Below are positions 7,955-17,017 of a stretch of 64,000 bases of DNA, piece by piece (within the stretch, counting starts at the first letter, position 1; the number at the start of each line of letters is the position of its first letter). The translations under genes were made by a program, and so were the position numbers. This stretch comes from Selenobaculum gibii (GTDB lineage: Bacteria > Bacillota > Negativicutes > ICN-92133). Location: positions 2,615,004 through 2,679,003 of the forward strand of contig NZ_CP120678.1 in NCBI RefSeq assembly GCF_030273445.1. The letters are read 5' to 3'. The notes beneath the pieces are model-generated. The model saw nothing but the letters and a program-made list of their open reading frames with translations. It did no database searches and was not told the origin of the DNA.

Positions 7955-8854
7955 TTACTTTAACGATCTATTTGGCACATCTCCATAAGGTTCCGCATGA
8001 ATAGTCACATCACACATCGTACCTAGAGATTGTTTAATTTTATTCTCCAATTGATCACAGATCTCATGTACCTCATGCAAGGGCATCTCGCGGTCAAGCA
8101 GAATATGCACATCTAAAATTCTATATGCACCTGACCTACGCGTTCTCAATTGATGAAATCCTCGAATCTCAGGCTGGGCTTGAAAAATATCAGATAATAT
8201 CCTCTCATCCTCTGACGGCAGGCTCATATCAGTAAGTTCCTTTGCACTTGCAACCGTCATGTCATAACCAGCTTTAAAAATAATCGTTGCCACAATAATT
8301 GCGATAACAGGGTCAATCCATAACCAGCCCGTAACTTTTATCGCTACTAATCCAAAAAGAACTCCAATCGAAGTCCAAATATCCGCTTGCAAATGCAATC
8401 CATCTGCTTCTAAAGCTTGAGAATGTGTAAGTCTCGCTACATGCATCAATCGTTTAGAAACAAAATAGTTTACAACAATCGAGATTCCCATAATGATAAT
8501 CCCATATTCGAGATATTCTGGCTCTGTTAAATGTTTCATTTTCTGTGCAGCCTCATAAACAATCCAAATTGCTGCAAAAACAATTAACAGCGCTTCTATT
8601 GCACTGGATAAATTTTCATATTTACCATGCCCATATGCATGCTCCTTATCTGGTGGCTCAACCGCCTTTTTGACCGCATAAAATGCTATGATAGCTGCAA
8701 CTAAATCAATCCCCGAATGTGCTGCTTCTGAGATAAGGCTGACTGCACCAGTATATAAACCTACAATTAATTTCAAAATGACAAGCGTTGTATTTGAAAT
8801 AATAGACAACCATGCCGTACGTCTTTTCAATGCATTGCTGCTTTCCTCTGTCAT
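7955..8854 (-). CDS. cation diffusion facilitator (CDF) metal exporter
   Basis: A 299-aa, six-helix inner-membrane proton antiporter for divalent metal. The transport site is formed by HxxxD in TM2 (His46, Asp50) and HxxxD in TM5 (His154, Asp158), a pattern usually linked to zinc/cadmium rather than manganese. The loop DKEHAYGHGKYE follows TM2. A cytoplasmic C-terminal domain with the His-rich end HIHAEPYG completes it. It is preceded by GGGAGG. It is monocistronic with no metal-sensor gene beside it, so regulation is unknown. Confidence 0.93.
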   Translation of the reverse strand: MTEESSNALKRRTAWLSIISNTTLVILKLIVGLYTGAVSLISEAAHSGIDLVAAIIAFYAVKKAVEPPDKEHAYGHGKYENLSSAIEALLIVFAAIWIVYEAAQKMKHLTEPEYLEYGIIIMGISIVVNYFVSKRLMHVARLTHSQALEADGLHLQADIWTSIGVLFGLVAIKVTGWLWIDPVIAIIVATIIFKAGYDMTVASAKELTDMSLPSEDERILSDIFQAQPEIRGFHQLRTRRSGAYRILDVHILLDREMPLHEVHEICDQLENKIKQSLGTMCDVTIHAEPYGDVPNRSLK

Positions 8855-8937
8855 CGATAAACTCGCCTCCCAAATCCCTCTTCATGTATATAATGAACCC
8901 GTCAACGTAAAAGTGTCAAAACTTCGCTATACCAAAA

Positions 8938-8968
8938 AACCTGTGGAACTATAAAAGCCCCACAGGTT
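8938..8968 (-). terminator. terminator downstream of chemoreceptor gene
   Basis: A 9-bp stem (8938-8946 with 8960-8968) is followed on the minus strand by a T6 run. It lies about 100 bp after the chemoreceptor stop codon. Confidence 0.65.
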
Positions 8969-9064
8969 ATTATTCCTGCTGCATAATGCCCAGTATACAA
9001 TGTATACCTGATTATTTTTATATTAACATATGTATTTCAAATTATCTAGTCTATTAGGCGGAAA

Positions 9065-10537
9065 TCATTCGAAAATTCTAGTTCCTTCTGCTGTAAGTTT
9101 CGTAATTTTTTCATCTATACGCTGTAAAAGTCCAAGCATAGATTGAGACAAGGTATCTGCCCGTGCATACAACGATTTCGCCTCATTAAGATTTTTTTCT
9201 TTAATTGCATCAATTAGTCGATCACCGAGAGAGTGGAATTGATCGTGTATTTCATCAATCTGCTTCCATTCGTCCGCCAATATTGGGATCTCAATTTCAA
9301 TCGCATGATAAAAATGCCCAAATGCACATTTATGTGAATCCGTTTGTATTGGTGCCAGTTTCATTTCATCAACCATCGTTTTCACTTTAGCTAACCATCC
9401 AATATGTGCTTGCCGCGCTTTTTTAATAACCTCTTGCAATTCTTGATTTGTAATCGCATGACGACCTTCGCGTAATCCTTTAAACAGGTTTTCTGTTATC
9501 CCAGATAATTGAGCATCAATCTGTCTAATATTTTCTGCATAATCCGCACTTTCCACTGCATCATTATGGAACAAACGCGTCATTTCGCTAAAGCGTTCCG
9601 CATCCACACTTGAAGTTTCCATTGCTTTATTGATTTCGTCTGCTGCTGAGCGTATTCCTTGCATAGATTCATTGACATCCCTTACACTGACGATTACACC
9701 ATTTAGCATATCAATATTCTCGCCAACAGTTTCTGATACCATATCAATCTTGTCACTCATATGATTTGTTGATTCTAGCGTTCTGTCCATGCTTATTTTA
9801 CCGGCACGTGCTGCCATATGAATATTTTCCACAAAGCTTCTCATTCCATCCAAATTGTGTTTCGTATCATCAGACAATTTACGAATTTCTTCCGCAACTA
9901 CAGAGAAACCTTTTCCTTGTTCACCTACACGAGCCGCTTCAATCGCCGCATTCAAAGCCAATAAATTTGTTTGGTTGGCAATCTCCTGGACGCTGTCAAC
10001 AATCTTACCTACCTCAGCACTCAAATTAACTAACTGCTCAATTTTTTCATTCATCATTCCCGTATCTTTGACTACAGCCTCTTTTAAATCGCCCACTTCC
10101 ACCAATAAATTTTTACTGTTATTATTCTTATCTGCCAATACTTTGGATCCGTCAGCTACCTTATCTAATGTAGTAGCAGTTGAATCAATGGTTTCATTTA
10201 CCTGATTCATCGTCGCTGTAGTCTCTTCAACAATTGCAAGATTATTTTCGCTCAGAGAAGCTAGTTCCTCAGCAAACTCCATCAATTGTTTCGACATAAA
10301 ACTCATTTCCACATCAAAACTGCTTGTCAAGCTTGCAATATTTAGTATTTCCTTTGCCGCATCTGCCATTCTTTTTTCATTGGCTACCAATCGATCAAAT
10401 TGTGCAATCACCTTATTATGCATTGTATGATTCGTTGTCGGACTTTTGACTGATTCACCTTTAATCGATCGATCAACGTAATCCAAAATACAGCCCATTT
10501 CCTGACAAGACGATGTCTGTTGTTTCTTAAAAAACAT
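9065..10537 (-). CDS. soluble methyl-accepting chemotaxis protein with CZB domain
   Basis: A 490-aa cytoplasmic chemoreceptor without membrane helices. Residues ~1-90 form a short N-terminal region containing two cysteines. A long coiled-coil signalling domain follows, with the hairpin tip [23 protein letters not shown]. The C-terminal ~130 residues match the chemoreceptor zinc-binding (CZB) domain: HxxW (AHIGW), CAFGHF, then two further histidines (IHDQFH). CZB domains bind zinc and can respond to hypochlorous acid or metal. The second in-frame ATG was chosen because AAGGG then has normal spacing. No chemotaxis kinase genes are near, so it must join a distant array. Confidence 0.93.
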   Translation of the reverse strand: MFFKKQQTSSCQEMGCILDYVDRSIKGESVKSPTTNHTMHNKVIAQFDRLVANEKRMADAAKEILNIASLTSSFDVEMSFMSKQLMEFAEELASLSENNLAIVEETTATMNQVNETIDSTATTLDKVADGSKVLADKNNNSKNLLVEVGDLKEAVVKDTGMMNEKIEQLVNLSAEVGKIVDSVQEIANQTNLLALNAAIEAARVGEQGKGFSVVAEEIRKLSDDTKHNLDGMRSFVENIHMAARAGKISMDRTLESTNHMSDKIDMVSETVGENIDMLNGVIVSVRDVNESMQGIRSAADEINKAMETSSVDAERFSEMTRLFHNDAVESADYAENIRQIDAQLSGITENLFKGLREGRHAITNQELQEVIKKARQAHIGWLAKVKTMVDEMKLAPIQTDSHKCAFGHFYHAIEIEIPILADEWKQIDEIHDQFHSLGDRLIDAIKEKNLNEAKSLYARADTLSQSMLGLLQRIDEKITKLTAEGTRIFE

Positions 10538-10681
10538 AAAATCCATCCCTTCTATTAAAAATTAAGCTATCTATTTATATTTAATATCATTTATCCTATT
10601 ATTTATCTCATTATATATTGATTCATGATAAATATCTATATTTATCAACCATCATTAACAAATATATTTGACAAAATCATA

Positions 10682-12352
10682 TCAGATTTTAATTTTTTCT
10701 TCATCAATAAACTGATATAACCGATAGCCACCACTTAAATTATAGACTTCAAAACCGTGTTGCATCAATATCCTCGCTGCAAGATAACCTCGAAGCCCAA
10801 TTGCACATGCCACATATACCGGCTTTGAACTATCTAATAGGGGCAAGGATTCGCGCAATTCATCGAGCGGAATATTTATAAAACCAGAAATATTCCCATT
10901 ATTATATTCTTCAATAGTTCGAACATCTAATAAGGTAACATCTTTACGTTTTTGCAAATCCGCAATATCATGCCAATGAAAAATATGCATTTTATCCGTC
11001 AAAATATTTTCAATCACAAATCCAGCCACATTTACAGCATCTTTCGCTGAACCAAACGGTGGTGCATAGCATAACTCTAATCTTGTTAAATCATAAGCCG
11101 TCATTTGCGCACGAATTGCCGTTGCAAAAATATCACAACGTTTATCTACACCACCATAACCCACAATCTGAACCCCTAAGATTTTCCCCGTACTTTTTTC
11201 ATAAATAGTCTTAAGCGACATATCCATTGCATTTGGATAATACCTTGCATGATTTTCTGAATGTGTAAATGATTTTTCGTAATTTAGCTGTAATCTTTTG
11301 GCTGTTTTTTCATTAATACCTGTAGTTGCAACAGTTAAATCAAAAACTTTTAGAATCGAGGATCCTTGTGTTCCCTGATAAGAACGATCGAATCCACAAA
11401 TTACATCGGCAACAATCCTCCCCTGTTTATTCGCCGGCCCTGCAAGTGGAACGAATGTTGGCTGTTTTGTAACAAAATCAATAACTTCTATCGCATCTCC
11501 AATTGCAAAAATATCAGGAATAGATGTCTGCATTTTTCCATTGACAACAATTGCACCACGCTCATTTAATTCAATCCCTGCTTTTCTCGCAATATCACTC
11601 TCAGGTCGAACCCCAATTGCCATAATCACCATATCGGTTTTTATCACACCATTCTTTAAATCAACAACAACATGATTCTCCGCTTCATGAATCGCCTGTA
11701 AAGCGTTTCCTAAATAAAGTTTTATTCCCTTACTGCGCAAATGAGCATGAACTTCACACGCCATATCATAATCAAGCGGTGCCAGAACCTGATTTCCCGC
11801 TTCAATTAATGCAACTTGGACACCTGCTTTATGAAGGTTTTCAACCATTTCTAGCCCAATAAATCCTCCACCTATCACAACTGCATGCGCTGGTTTTTTT
11901 TGCTCAATATACGTTTTCATCTTCAAGGTATCAGGTATATTCCGTAACGTAAAAATCTTTTTTGAATCAAGCCCCGCTATCTTAGGCTTTATCGGTTCTG
12001 CTCCCATAGATAAAACCAATTGATCATAACTTTCTTGATAGACTTCATCTGTTTGGAGATTGCGAACAGTAATCATTTTATCTTCTTGATGAATTTCTAT
12101 TACTTCATGGTAATTTCGAACATCTATATTAAATCTATTTCTAAAGCGCTGTGGCGTTTGCACCAAAAGCGATGACCTGTTTTTTATTTCCCCGCCAATA
12201 TAATACGGCAGTCCACAATTTGCAAACGAAATATGCTCGCCTCGCTCGAATAAAATAATCTCGGCCTGCTCATTTAAACGACGTAATCGTGCAGCAGTTG
12301 AAGCTCCTCCAGCCACCCCACCAATAATCAATACTTTCTGCTTTTTATTCAT
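10682..12352 (-). CDS. CoA-disulfide reductase/NADH oxidase-rhodanese fusion
   Basis: A 556-aa flavoprotein. The N-terminal FAD motif is GGVAGGASTAARLRR, with a single redox Cys46 (NCGLPYYIGG) typical of CoA-disulfide/polysulfide reductases. A central NAD(P)H motif (VVIGGGFIGLE) and a dimerisation domain follow. The last ~100 residues are a rhodanese domain with an active-site cysteine (VACAIGLRG). Such fusions reduce CoA polysulfide or CoA disulfide using NAD(P)H. The ATG at 12352 was preferred because GGGAG precedes it. It is monocistronic. A short imperfect palindrome GTGACTTTATCAC upstream (on the minus strand near 12470) might be a regulator site. Confidence 0.93.
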   Translation of the reverse strand: MNKKQKVLIIGGVAGGASTAARLRRLNEQAEIILFERGEHISFANCGLPYYIGGEIKNRSSLLVQTPQRFRNRFNIDVRNYHEVIEIHQEDKMITVRNLQTDEVYQESYDQLVLSMGAEPIKPKIAGLDSKKIFTLRNIPDTLKMKTYIEQKKPAHAVVIGGGFIGLEMVENLHKAGVQVALIEAGNQVLAPLDYDMACEVHAHLRSKGIKLYLGNALQAIHEAENHVVVDLKNGVIKTDMVIMAIGVRPESDIARKAGIELNERGAIVVNGKMQTSIPDIFAIGDAIEVIDFVTKQPTFVPLAGPANKQGRIVADVICGFDRSYQGTQGSSILKVFDLTVATTGINEKTAKRLQLNYEKSFTHSENHARYYPNAMDMSLKTIYEKSTGKILGVQIVGYGGVDKRCDIFATAIRAQMTAYDLTRLELCYAPPFGSAKDAVNVAGFVIENILTDKMHIFHWHDIADLQKRKDVTLLDVRTIEEYNNGNISGFINIPLDELRESLPLLDSSKPVYVACAIGLRGYLAARILMQHGFEVYNLSGGYRLYQFIDEEKIKI

Positions 12353-12481
12353 AATAAGCACTCCCTTTATCACAAAGTTAAGAAGATTTTCTCACTTATC
12401 CTTTAAAAATTTATCCCTAAATTACGCTTATTATATATTAAAACACTTTTTTTATCGGTGATAAAGTCACACTTATTAAGT

Positions 12482-12805
12482 TTATTTTTTACGGCAGCCC
12501 TTATTGCAAAAATCTCCTTCACATAATTGATAATCACCGCCTTGAATAATTAGTCGCCTACCATTCACCAATGTATCTGCCAACTTTTTTCTAGCCGCGC
12601 TATAAATTCCTTGAATTGTAGTTCTTGCTACATTCATCCTTTGTGCACAATCTTCTTGGCTTAATCCTTCTAAGTCAATGAGACGTACCGCCTCATACTC
12701 ATCTACGGTCATAACAATATCCATATTCGATGCACTATTTAAAGGTCCAAAACAATCGTTTTGTGGCATCCTACAAACCCGTCTCCATTTACGCGGTCTT
12801 GGCAT
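12482..12805 (-). CDS. UPF0251 (DUF134) HTH regulator
   Basis: A 107-aa DNA-binding-type protein beginning [11 protein letters not shown], the hallmark of UPF0251/COG1342. A sigma-70 region-4-like helix-turn-helix follows ([21 protein letters not shown], near 50-70). Four cysteines close the C-terminus ([11 protein letters not shown]). Family members usually sit beside Mrp/NBP35 ATPases, NifX/NifB-like proteins and DUF5320 peptides, as here. It probably regulates this cluster, with a metal or Fe-S cluster on the cysteines; this is inference. Its RBS GGGGGAA lies just after a 25-bp hairpin. Confidence 0.9.
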   Translation of the reverse strand: MPRPRKWRRVCRMPQNDCFGPLNSASNMDIVMTVDEYEAVRLIDLEGLSQEDCAQRMNVARTTIQGIYSAARKKLADTLVNGRRLIIQGGDYQLCEGDFCNKGCRKK

Positions 12806-12817
12806 TAAGATTCCCCC

Positions 12818-12871
12818 TAGTATAATAAAAGTAAAACCAGAGCGTCCTCTGGTTTTATTTTTATTATACTA
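12818..12871 (-). terminator. long hairpin between DUF5320-like gene and UPF0251 gene
   Basis: The 25-nt arms 12818-12842 and 12847-12871 pair with a single mismatch around a CGTC loop. The right arm includes the stop codon of the small gene, and the left arm ends just before the UPF0251 ribosome binding site. It may act as a terminator or attenuator, or hide the next gene's translation start. Confidence 0.65.
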
Positions 12872-13027
12872 TTTTTCTTGATGATTAGTAGAGATATTAG
12901 ACATATTTTCTTTCCTACTAAAGCCATGGCAATAGCCTTGTCTAAATTTATCTTTTCCTTGTCCATTGTTCTGCCCTTTTAAACAACAGCCTCTTCCATT
13001 TGGACCTGTACCATCTCTTCTTGGCAT
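12869..13027 (-). CDS. small DUF5320-like protein
   Basis: A 52-aa protein starting MPRRDGTGPNGRGCC, matching the MP.GDGTGP.G.G start of DUF5320-type small proteins. It is glycine- and asparagine-rich, with CC and a YCHGF motif that could bind metal. GGAG lies nine bases before the ATG. These peptides are found with UPF0251 regulators, Mrp-type ATPases and dinitrogenase-cofactor-like proteins. It lies between the palindromic promoter region at 13044-13105 and a 25-bp hairpin. Confidence 0.72.
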   Translation of the reverse strand: MPRRDGTGPNGRGCCLKGQNNGQGKDKFRQGYCHGFSRKENMSNISTNHQEK

Positions 13028-13043
13028 ATCATTCATCTCCTTA

Positions 13044-13105
13044 AGTTATTGACATATGTCGCTTTCATTTATATAATAACACATTATAGACATATGTCAA
13101 TAACT
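13044..13105. promoter_or_regulatory. inverted-repeat operator with opposed overlapping promoters
   Basis: Perfect 17-bp arms (13044-13060 and 13089-13105) each contain the palindrome GACATATGTC. On the plus strand TTGACA (13049-13054) and TATAAT (13072-13077) are separated by 17 bp, a full consensus promoter that would read into the 3' end of the Mrp gene. On the minus strand TTGACA (13095-13100) and TATTAT (13073-13078) with a 16-bp spacer would serve the DUF5320-like gene. Both -35 boxes fall inside the palindromes, so a bound regulator should block both. Confidence 0.7.
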
Positions 13106-13114
13106 ACTTAAGGC

Positions 13115-13936
13115 CTATTTCTTCTCCGTCTGATTTATTATATTTTTTAACACTTCATTTAATCCAGCATTTACAGGGCTATCTTCGGCAAGACTTTGCC
13201 CCGAATCACCACTTACAACAACATTGGGGTCAATTGGCAAACTGCCTAAAAATTCTATATCAAAGTCTGCTGCCGTTTTCTTCCCACCTTCCGATTGAAA
13301 AATATTATGCAGCGTATGACACGTTGGACAAACAAATCCGCTCATATTTTCTACTAAACCCAAAATAGGTAATTTTACGCGTCTACAAAAGTTAATGGAT
13401 TTTCTTACATCTGCCAAAGAAATCTCTTGTGGAGTTGTCACGAGCAGTGCCTTACATTCATCCACCGTTTGTGCAACAGTAAGCGGTTCATCCCCTGTTC
13501 CTGGTGGCGTATCAATAATTAAGTAATCCAGTTCTCCCCATTCAGTATCCGATAAAAATTGTCTTACTACTCCAATTTTAGCGGGGCCACGCCATATAAT
13601 TGGATCATCTGGTTGATTTAATAAACATTGCATAGACAATACTTTTAAATTTTCCGAGTAAGGATAAGGCACCATTCTATCTTCATTAAATTCAATTACA
13701 GCATCTCTTATCCCTAAAATACCTGCAATACTAGGTCCATGAATATCAACATCAAGCAAGCCAACTTTATAACCCATTTTGCTTAGTCCAATTGCAATAT
13801 TCGCTGAAACCGTACTTTTCCCGACACCGCCTTTACCACTCATCACAGCAATTTTATGCTTTATATTTTTCATCAAATCTTGAATTTTCTTACTTTGCTC
13901 TTCATATTGTTTATTTTGCCCCATTCCACATGCCAT
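13115..13936 (-). CDS. Mrp/NBP35-family ATPase (Fe-S carrier)
   Basis: A 273-aa SIMIBI P-loop ATPase. The deviant Walker A is GKGGVGKST near residue 35, the switch region is DVDIHGPS, and DTPPGTGDEP is the family signature. The dimer-bridging cysteine pair is FVCPTCH. Mrp proteins carry or insert iron-sulfur clusters in the cytosol. A short N-terminus with MACGMG retains one Cys. The ATG giving MACGMG was chosen because AGGAG is nine bases upstream. It follows the PaaK-like gene in the same direction with a 73-bp gap. Confidence 0.93.
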   Translation of the reverse strand: MACGMGQNKQYEEQSKKIQDLMKNIKHKIAVMSGKGGVGKSTVSANIAIGLSKMGYKVGLLDVDIHGPSIAGILGIRDAVIEFNEDRMVPYPYSENLKVLSMQCLLNQPDDPIIWRGPAKIGVVRQFLSDTEWGELDYLIIDTPPGTGDEPLTVAQTVDECKALLVTTPQEISLADVRKSINFCRRVKLPILGLVENMSGFVCPTCHTLHNIFQSEGGKKTAADFDIEFLGSLPIDPNVVVSGDSGQSLAEDSPVNAGLNEVLKNIINQTEKK

Positions 13937-14009
13937 AAAATTCATCTCCTAAATATATTCGTTTCTTATTTGCAATTAGCAATAAGAATCACTAGCTCCA
14001 CTATCGTCA

Positions 14010-14960
14010 TTATGAAAAGAACTGTACTTTCAATGAAGTACGTCCACATTTACATACTGAGTTTTCCATAACCGCTTTTTTCCCTGTTCTATATCGTAGA
14101 ATAGGCATAGCTTCATGACTTAATGTCGTAACGACAAGCTCCCCACTTTCACCGTACGGCAATGCCATCCCATCTTGATTTATCACCTCAACATAAAAAT
14201 AATCATCATGAATATGTATCCCCTCTTGATAAACACATTCATTGCCAATAAACAAGCCTAGCTTTTCCGCTACATTATACAAACGATATACAGGGATATT
14301 AAACTGCTTTTCTAAATCGCTTTTTTCTTGATCATTACAATGGGAAGCATTGCATAAAATACTCTGCAAAAAACACTTTTGACGATTTTCATTTAAATAT
14401 GCACCAAATTTTTTACTTCTTTCACTCGATGTGTAAAGCGTTGTGACCCCGAAATCACGCAGCACAGCCATCATATTAACCAAATCTTTATCATGATTTA
14501 TCAATACTGTAATCCCAATACGTTCAGCTGCCTGATGCATAAGATTCAGTTCATCCAATCCAATGCCGTGAGAATCTATCAAGAGCGTGGAACACATGGT
14601 GATATCACAGGCTACTAAGCTGCGACAAATCATTTCAATTCTTCGCATTCTATCATTGAGCGTAAAACCTGCAGCAATTTTTTCTTCTAGCGAATAGTCA
14701 AAAAAGGCAACACCGCTCACAGGCATTGTAAGCAGACCAAAAGGATAACAATGCTTGATATCTTCATCTGTCGTAAACGGCATTTTTTCTAAATTGTCAA
14801 AAACAGCTTTAGCTTCCACATCGATTTTTAGCTTATCCATTTTTTCACGATAAAACTCACTCTTTTCATACACTCGTTGAAAAAGGGTTCGCAATTTTTC
14901 TTCTTGCAAACGTTTTTTCTGTTCTTGATTCATTGCTTCAGTTGCAATATCTAATATCAA
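14010..14960 (-). CDS. PaaK-like (phenylacetate-CoA ligase-related) protein, shortened
   Basis: A 316-aa relative of PaaK-type adenylating ligases, which are normally ~430 aa. The C-terminal part is clear: GIHIHDDYFYVEVI, GESGELVVTTL, PILRYRTGK and a CKCGR zinc-knuckle-like motif. The serine/glycine-rich ATP-loop SSGTTGxP is absent; the corresponding stretch reads FFDYSLEEKIAAGFTLNDR. The final ACT-like domain is also missing. It is therefore unlikely to be an ordinary CoA ligase and may be a catalytically altered paralogue. The start is TTG with TAGGAG eight bases before. It lies 43 bp after a UPF0251 gene and before the Mrp gene, probably in the same operon. Confidence 0.78.
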   Translation of the reverse strand: MILDIATEAMNQEQKKRLQEEKLRTLFQRVYEKSEFYREKMDKLKIDVEAKAVFDNLEKMPFTTDEDIKHCYPFGLLTMPVSGVAFFDYSLEEKIAAGFTLNDRMRRIEMICRSLVACDITMCSTLLIDSHGIGLDELNLMHQAAERIGITVLINHDKDLVNMMAVLRDFGVTTLYTSSERSKKFGAYLNENRQKCFLQSILCNASHCNDQEKSDLEKQFNIPVYRLYNVAEKLGLFIGNECVYQEGIHIHDDYFYVEVINQDGMALPYGESGELVVTTLSHEAMPILRYRTGKKAVMENSVCKCGRTSLKVQFFS

Positions 14961-15003
14961 ATCTATCGCTCCTATTTTATTTATATTATTATGTAAAATT
15001 CAG

Positions 15004-15417
15004 CTATTCGCAAATTACTTCGCCCTCGCAATGTGGACACTTTTTCATGTGCTGGCAAACCTCTTTTTTTATCACTATCTCCCAAGTATATCCACACTTA
15101 TTACAATATAGTCGCTTTCCCATCTCAGCTATTTGGAAATTCCCGCCCTCAATCCGAATCGCCGCCCCCTGCCATAATGCTAAGGCAATAATCTGGCGTG
15201 CTTTATTCAAAATTCTATTAAAGGTAGGTCTTGATACATTCATTTTTTCCGCAGCCGTCGCTTGATCTAGTAATTCTATATCAATCAAGCGAATCGATTC
15301 CATTTGCTCAATCGTCAACGACAATTCTTTTATCTCATTTAGCGGAATACCAGCTGGTTTATAGTAGATAACCTTCGGAATCTTTTCTACCATTCGCTCC
15401 TTTTGCGGTCTTGCCAC
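15004..15417 (-). CDS. UPF0251 (DUF134) regulator with zinc ribbon
   Basis: A 137-aa second UPF0251 protein, starting MARPQKERMVEKIPK. The helix-turn-helix is LDQATAAEKMNVSRPTFNRIL (about residues 50-70). A C-terminal zinc ribbon carries paired CxxC motifs (CNKCGY and CPHCEG). The start is GTG with GGAGGG upstream. It is the first gene of the series UPF0251, PaaK-like, Mrp. A 54-bp perfect palindrome covers its promoter, which suggests autoregulation; this is inference from layout. Confidence 0.87.
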   Translation of the reverse strand: MARPQKERMVEKIPKVIYYKPAGIPLNEIKELSLTIEQMESIRLIDIELLDQATAAEKMNVSRPTFNRILNKARQIIALALWQGAAIRIEGGNFQIAEMGKRLYCNKCGYTWEIVIKKEVCQHMKKCPHCEGEVICE

Positions 15418-15430
15418 ATAAGCCCTCCCT

Positions 15431-15484
15431 TATAGATGTAATATTAGTTATGAAATATATTTCATAACTAATATTACATCTATA
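15431..15484. promoter_or_regulatory. 54-bp perfect palindrome, putative operator
   Basis: Positions 15431-15484 form an uninterrupted 27+27 bp palindrome with no loop, 13 bp before the UPF0251 start codon. It could be a dimeric operator or extrude as a cruciform. It is too long and AT-rich to be an ordinary terminator and has no T-run at either end. Confidence 0.75.
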
Positions 15485-15499
15485 AATTATTTTTGGCAA
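15471..15499 (-). promoter_or_regulatory. promoter of UPF0251-PaaK-Mrp genes
   Basis: TTGCCA (15494-15499) and TAATAT (15471-15476) are 17 bp apart on the minus strand. The -10 box lies within one arm of the 54-bp palindrome. Confidence 0.55.
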
Positions 15500-15509
15500 G
15501 AAAAATAAA

Positions 15510-15551
15510 AAGCATGATTGCTTCCCTATATTTATAGAAGCAATCATGCTT
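15510..15551 (-). terminator. terminator of CBS-ACT gene
   Basis: A perfect 15-bp stem (15510-15524 with 15537-15551) is followed on the minus strand by a T-rich run, just after the CBS gene. Confidence 0.88.
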
Positions 15552-15564
15552 AACTCTATCACGA

Positions 15565-16212
15565 TTAAGAAATTTTTGCGAGATGAATAAGCTCATAGCC
15601 CTTTTCTGCAAGCTTTGCTTTAATCTCATCTACATTATCAATATCAGCACGTACAACCAATTCAAATTTTCCTTTTTTCCCAGTCTGTGTACTTACTAAA
15701 CTCGTAATGTTAATCCCCATATTGGCAAATACCGCTGAAACGTTTTGTACAACACCAACTTTATCATCACCTTGAATCGTTAGTCTTGTGTTTGCCTTTG
15801 TAAGCCCCATAATATCAACAACTGCTTTGAATACATCGGTTTCTGTAATAATGCCAACAATAGCACCCGTACTGCTAATTACCGGCATTCCACCAATTTT
15901 ATTATTACACATCATAAGAGCTGCTTCTTCAATTGGCGCATTTGCTTGAATCGTATATACCTTTTTACTCATGATTTCTTTCACTTTAATCTTCGCCAAC
16001 AACGAGTTTACCTCATATTTTGACAAAGTAGTCGCTGGGGATGGTGCGACCTGCATAATATCGCGATCACTAATAAAACCAACAACATTGCCGTCTTTGA
16101 CCACAGGCAAGCGGCGAAAACGATTCTTATTCATAATCAATGCAGCTTCATCCACCATAAGATCAGGAGAAACCGTAACAGGGTTTTTTGTCATAATATC
16201 GCTTACAAACAC
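15565..16212 (-). CDS. CBS-domain protein with C-terminal ACT domain (AcuB-like)
   Basis: A 215-aa protein with two CBS repeats ([10 protein letters not shown]... and [11 protein letters not shown]..., about residues 7-60 and 80-130). An ACT domain follows from about residue 140 ([26 protein letters not shown]). The architecture matches AcuB-type proteins, which sense adenine nucleotides and perhaps an amino acid. No enzyme domain is attached, so it is presumably a regulator. The start is GTG with GAGGAG upstream. It lies beside the BCAA transporter, and an ACT ligand such as a branched-chain amino acid is a tempting but untested idea. Confidence 0.88.
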   Translation of the reverse strand: MFVSDIMTKNPVTVSPDLMVDEAALIMNKNRFRRLPVVKDGNVVGFISDRDIMQVAPSPATTLSKYEVNSLLAKIKVKEIMSKKVYTIQANAPIEEAALMMCNNKIGGMPVISSTGAIVGIITETDVFKAVVDIMGLTKANTRLTIQGDDKVGVVQNVSAVFANMGINITSLVSTQTGKKGKFELVVRADIDNVDEIKAKLAEKGYELIHLAKIS

Positions 16213-16312
16213 AATAAAACACTCCTCTCACTCGCACATTCTTATACTTTAATTATATACCTGAAACCTTTTTTTGCCTAATAAATTTTAGTAAAAATAA
16301 GCTTTGATTCCA

Positions 16313-17017
16313 TTAACCCCCAAGGTATGCTTTGCGTACGTCTTCACTTGCCGCCAATTCTTTTGCATCACCAGATAACGTAATTCTGCCCGTTTCTAAA
16401 ACATAAGCTTTATTGGCGATAGAAAGTGCCATATTTGCATTCTGCTCAACGAGAAGTACTGTCGTTCCTGTACGGTTAATTTCTTGTACGATTGTAAAAA
16501 TTTCTTTTACGAGTAAAGGTGCAAGCCCCATAGATGGCTCATCTAAAAGGAGCAAACGAGGGCGGCTCATTAACGCTCTACCCATAGCAAGCATTTGTTG
16601 TTCACCGCCACTCAATGTACCAGCCAATTGTGATTTACGTTCTAAAAGACGTGGAAAACGTTCAAATACAGAATTCATATCTTCTGCAATACCTGACTTA
16701 TCACTTCTGATATATGCACCTAATTCTAGGTTCTCCATTACTGTCATGTTCGCAAATACACGACGACCTTCTGGAACTTGAGATATCCCCGTTTTTACGA
16801 TAGCTTGCGCTGGTATCCCTGCAATATCTTTACCTTCAAAAGTAATCTTGCCTGTTTTCGGTTTTAATAATCCTGAAATCGTACGAAGTGTTGTACTCTT
16901 TCCTGCACCATTCGCCCCGATTAAAGTGACAATCTCACCTTCATTTACTTCAATGCTGATATCTTTAATCGCATGAATCGCGCCATAAAATACATTAATA
17001 TTTTCTATCTTTAGCAT
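16313..17017 (-). CDS. livF: branched-chain amino acid ABC transporter ATPase LivF
   Basis: A 234-aa ABC ATPase on the cytoplasmic face of the LIV-I importer. Walker A is GANGAGKST, the signature is LSGGEQQ, and Walker B is LLLLDEPSMGL. The short LivF form is distinguished from LivG by length and the PEGRRVFANMTV segment. It overlaps the LivG stop codon by one base and is the last gene of livHMGF. Confidence 0.95.
   Translation of the reverse strand: MLKIENINVFYGAIHAIKDISIEVNEGEIVTLIGANGAGKSTTLRTISGLLKPKTGKITFEGKDIAGIPAQAIVKTGISQVPEGRRVFANMTVMENLELGAYIRSDKSGIAEDMNSVFERFPRLLERKSQLAGTLSGGEQQMLAMGRALMSRPRLLLLDEPSMGLAPLLVKEIFTIVQEINRTGTTVLLVEQNANMALSIANKAYVLETGRITLSGDAKELAASEDVRKAYLGG

Noticed and set aside
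9855..10205. 116-codon plus-strand frame
   Set aside because: Antisense to the conserved chemoreceptor signalling tip; the frame is open only because of codon bias.
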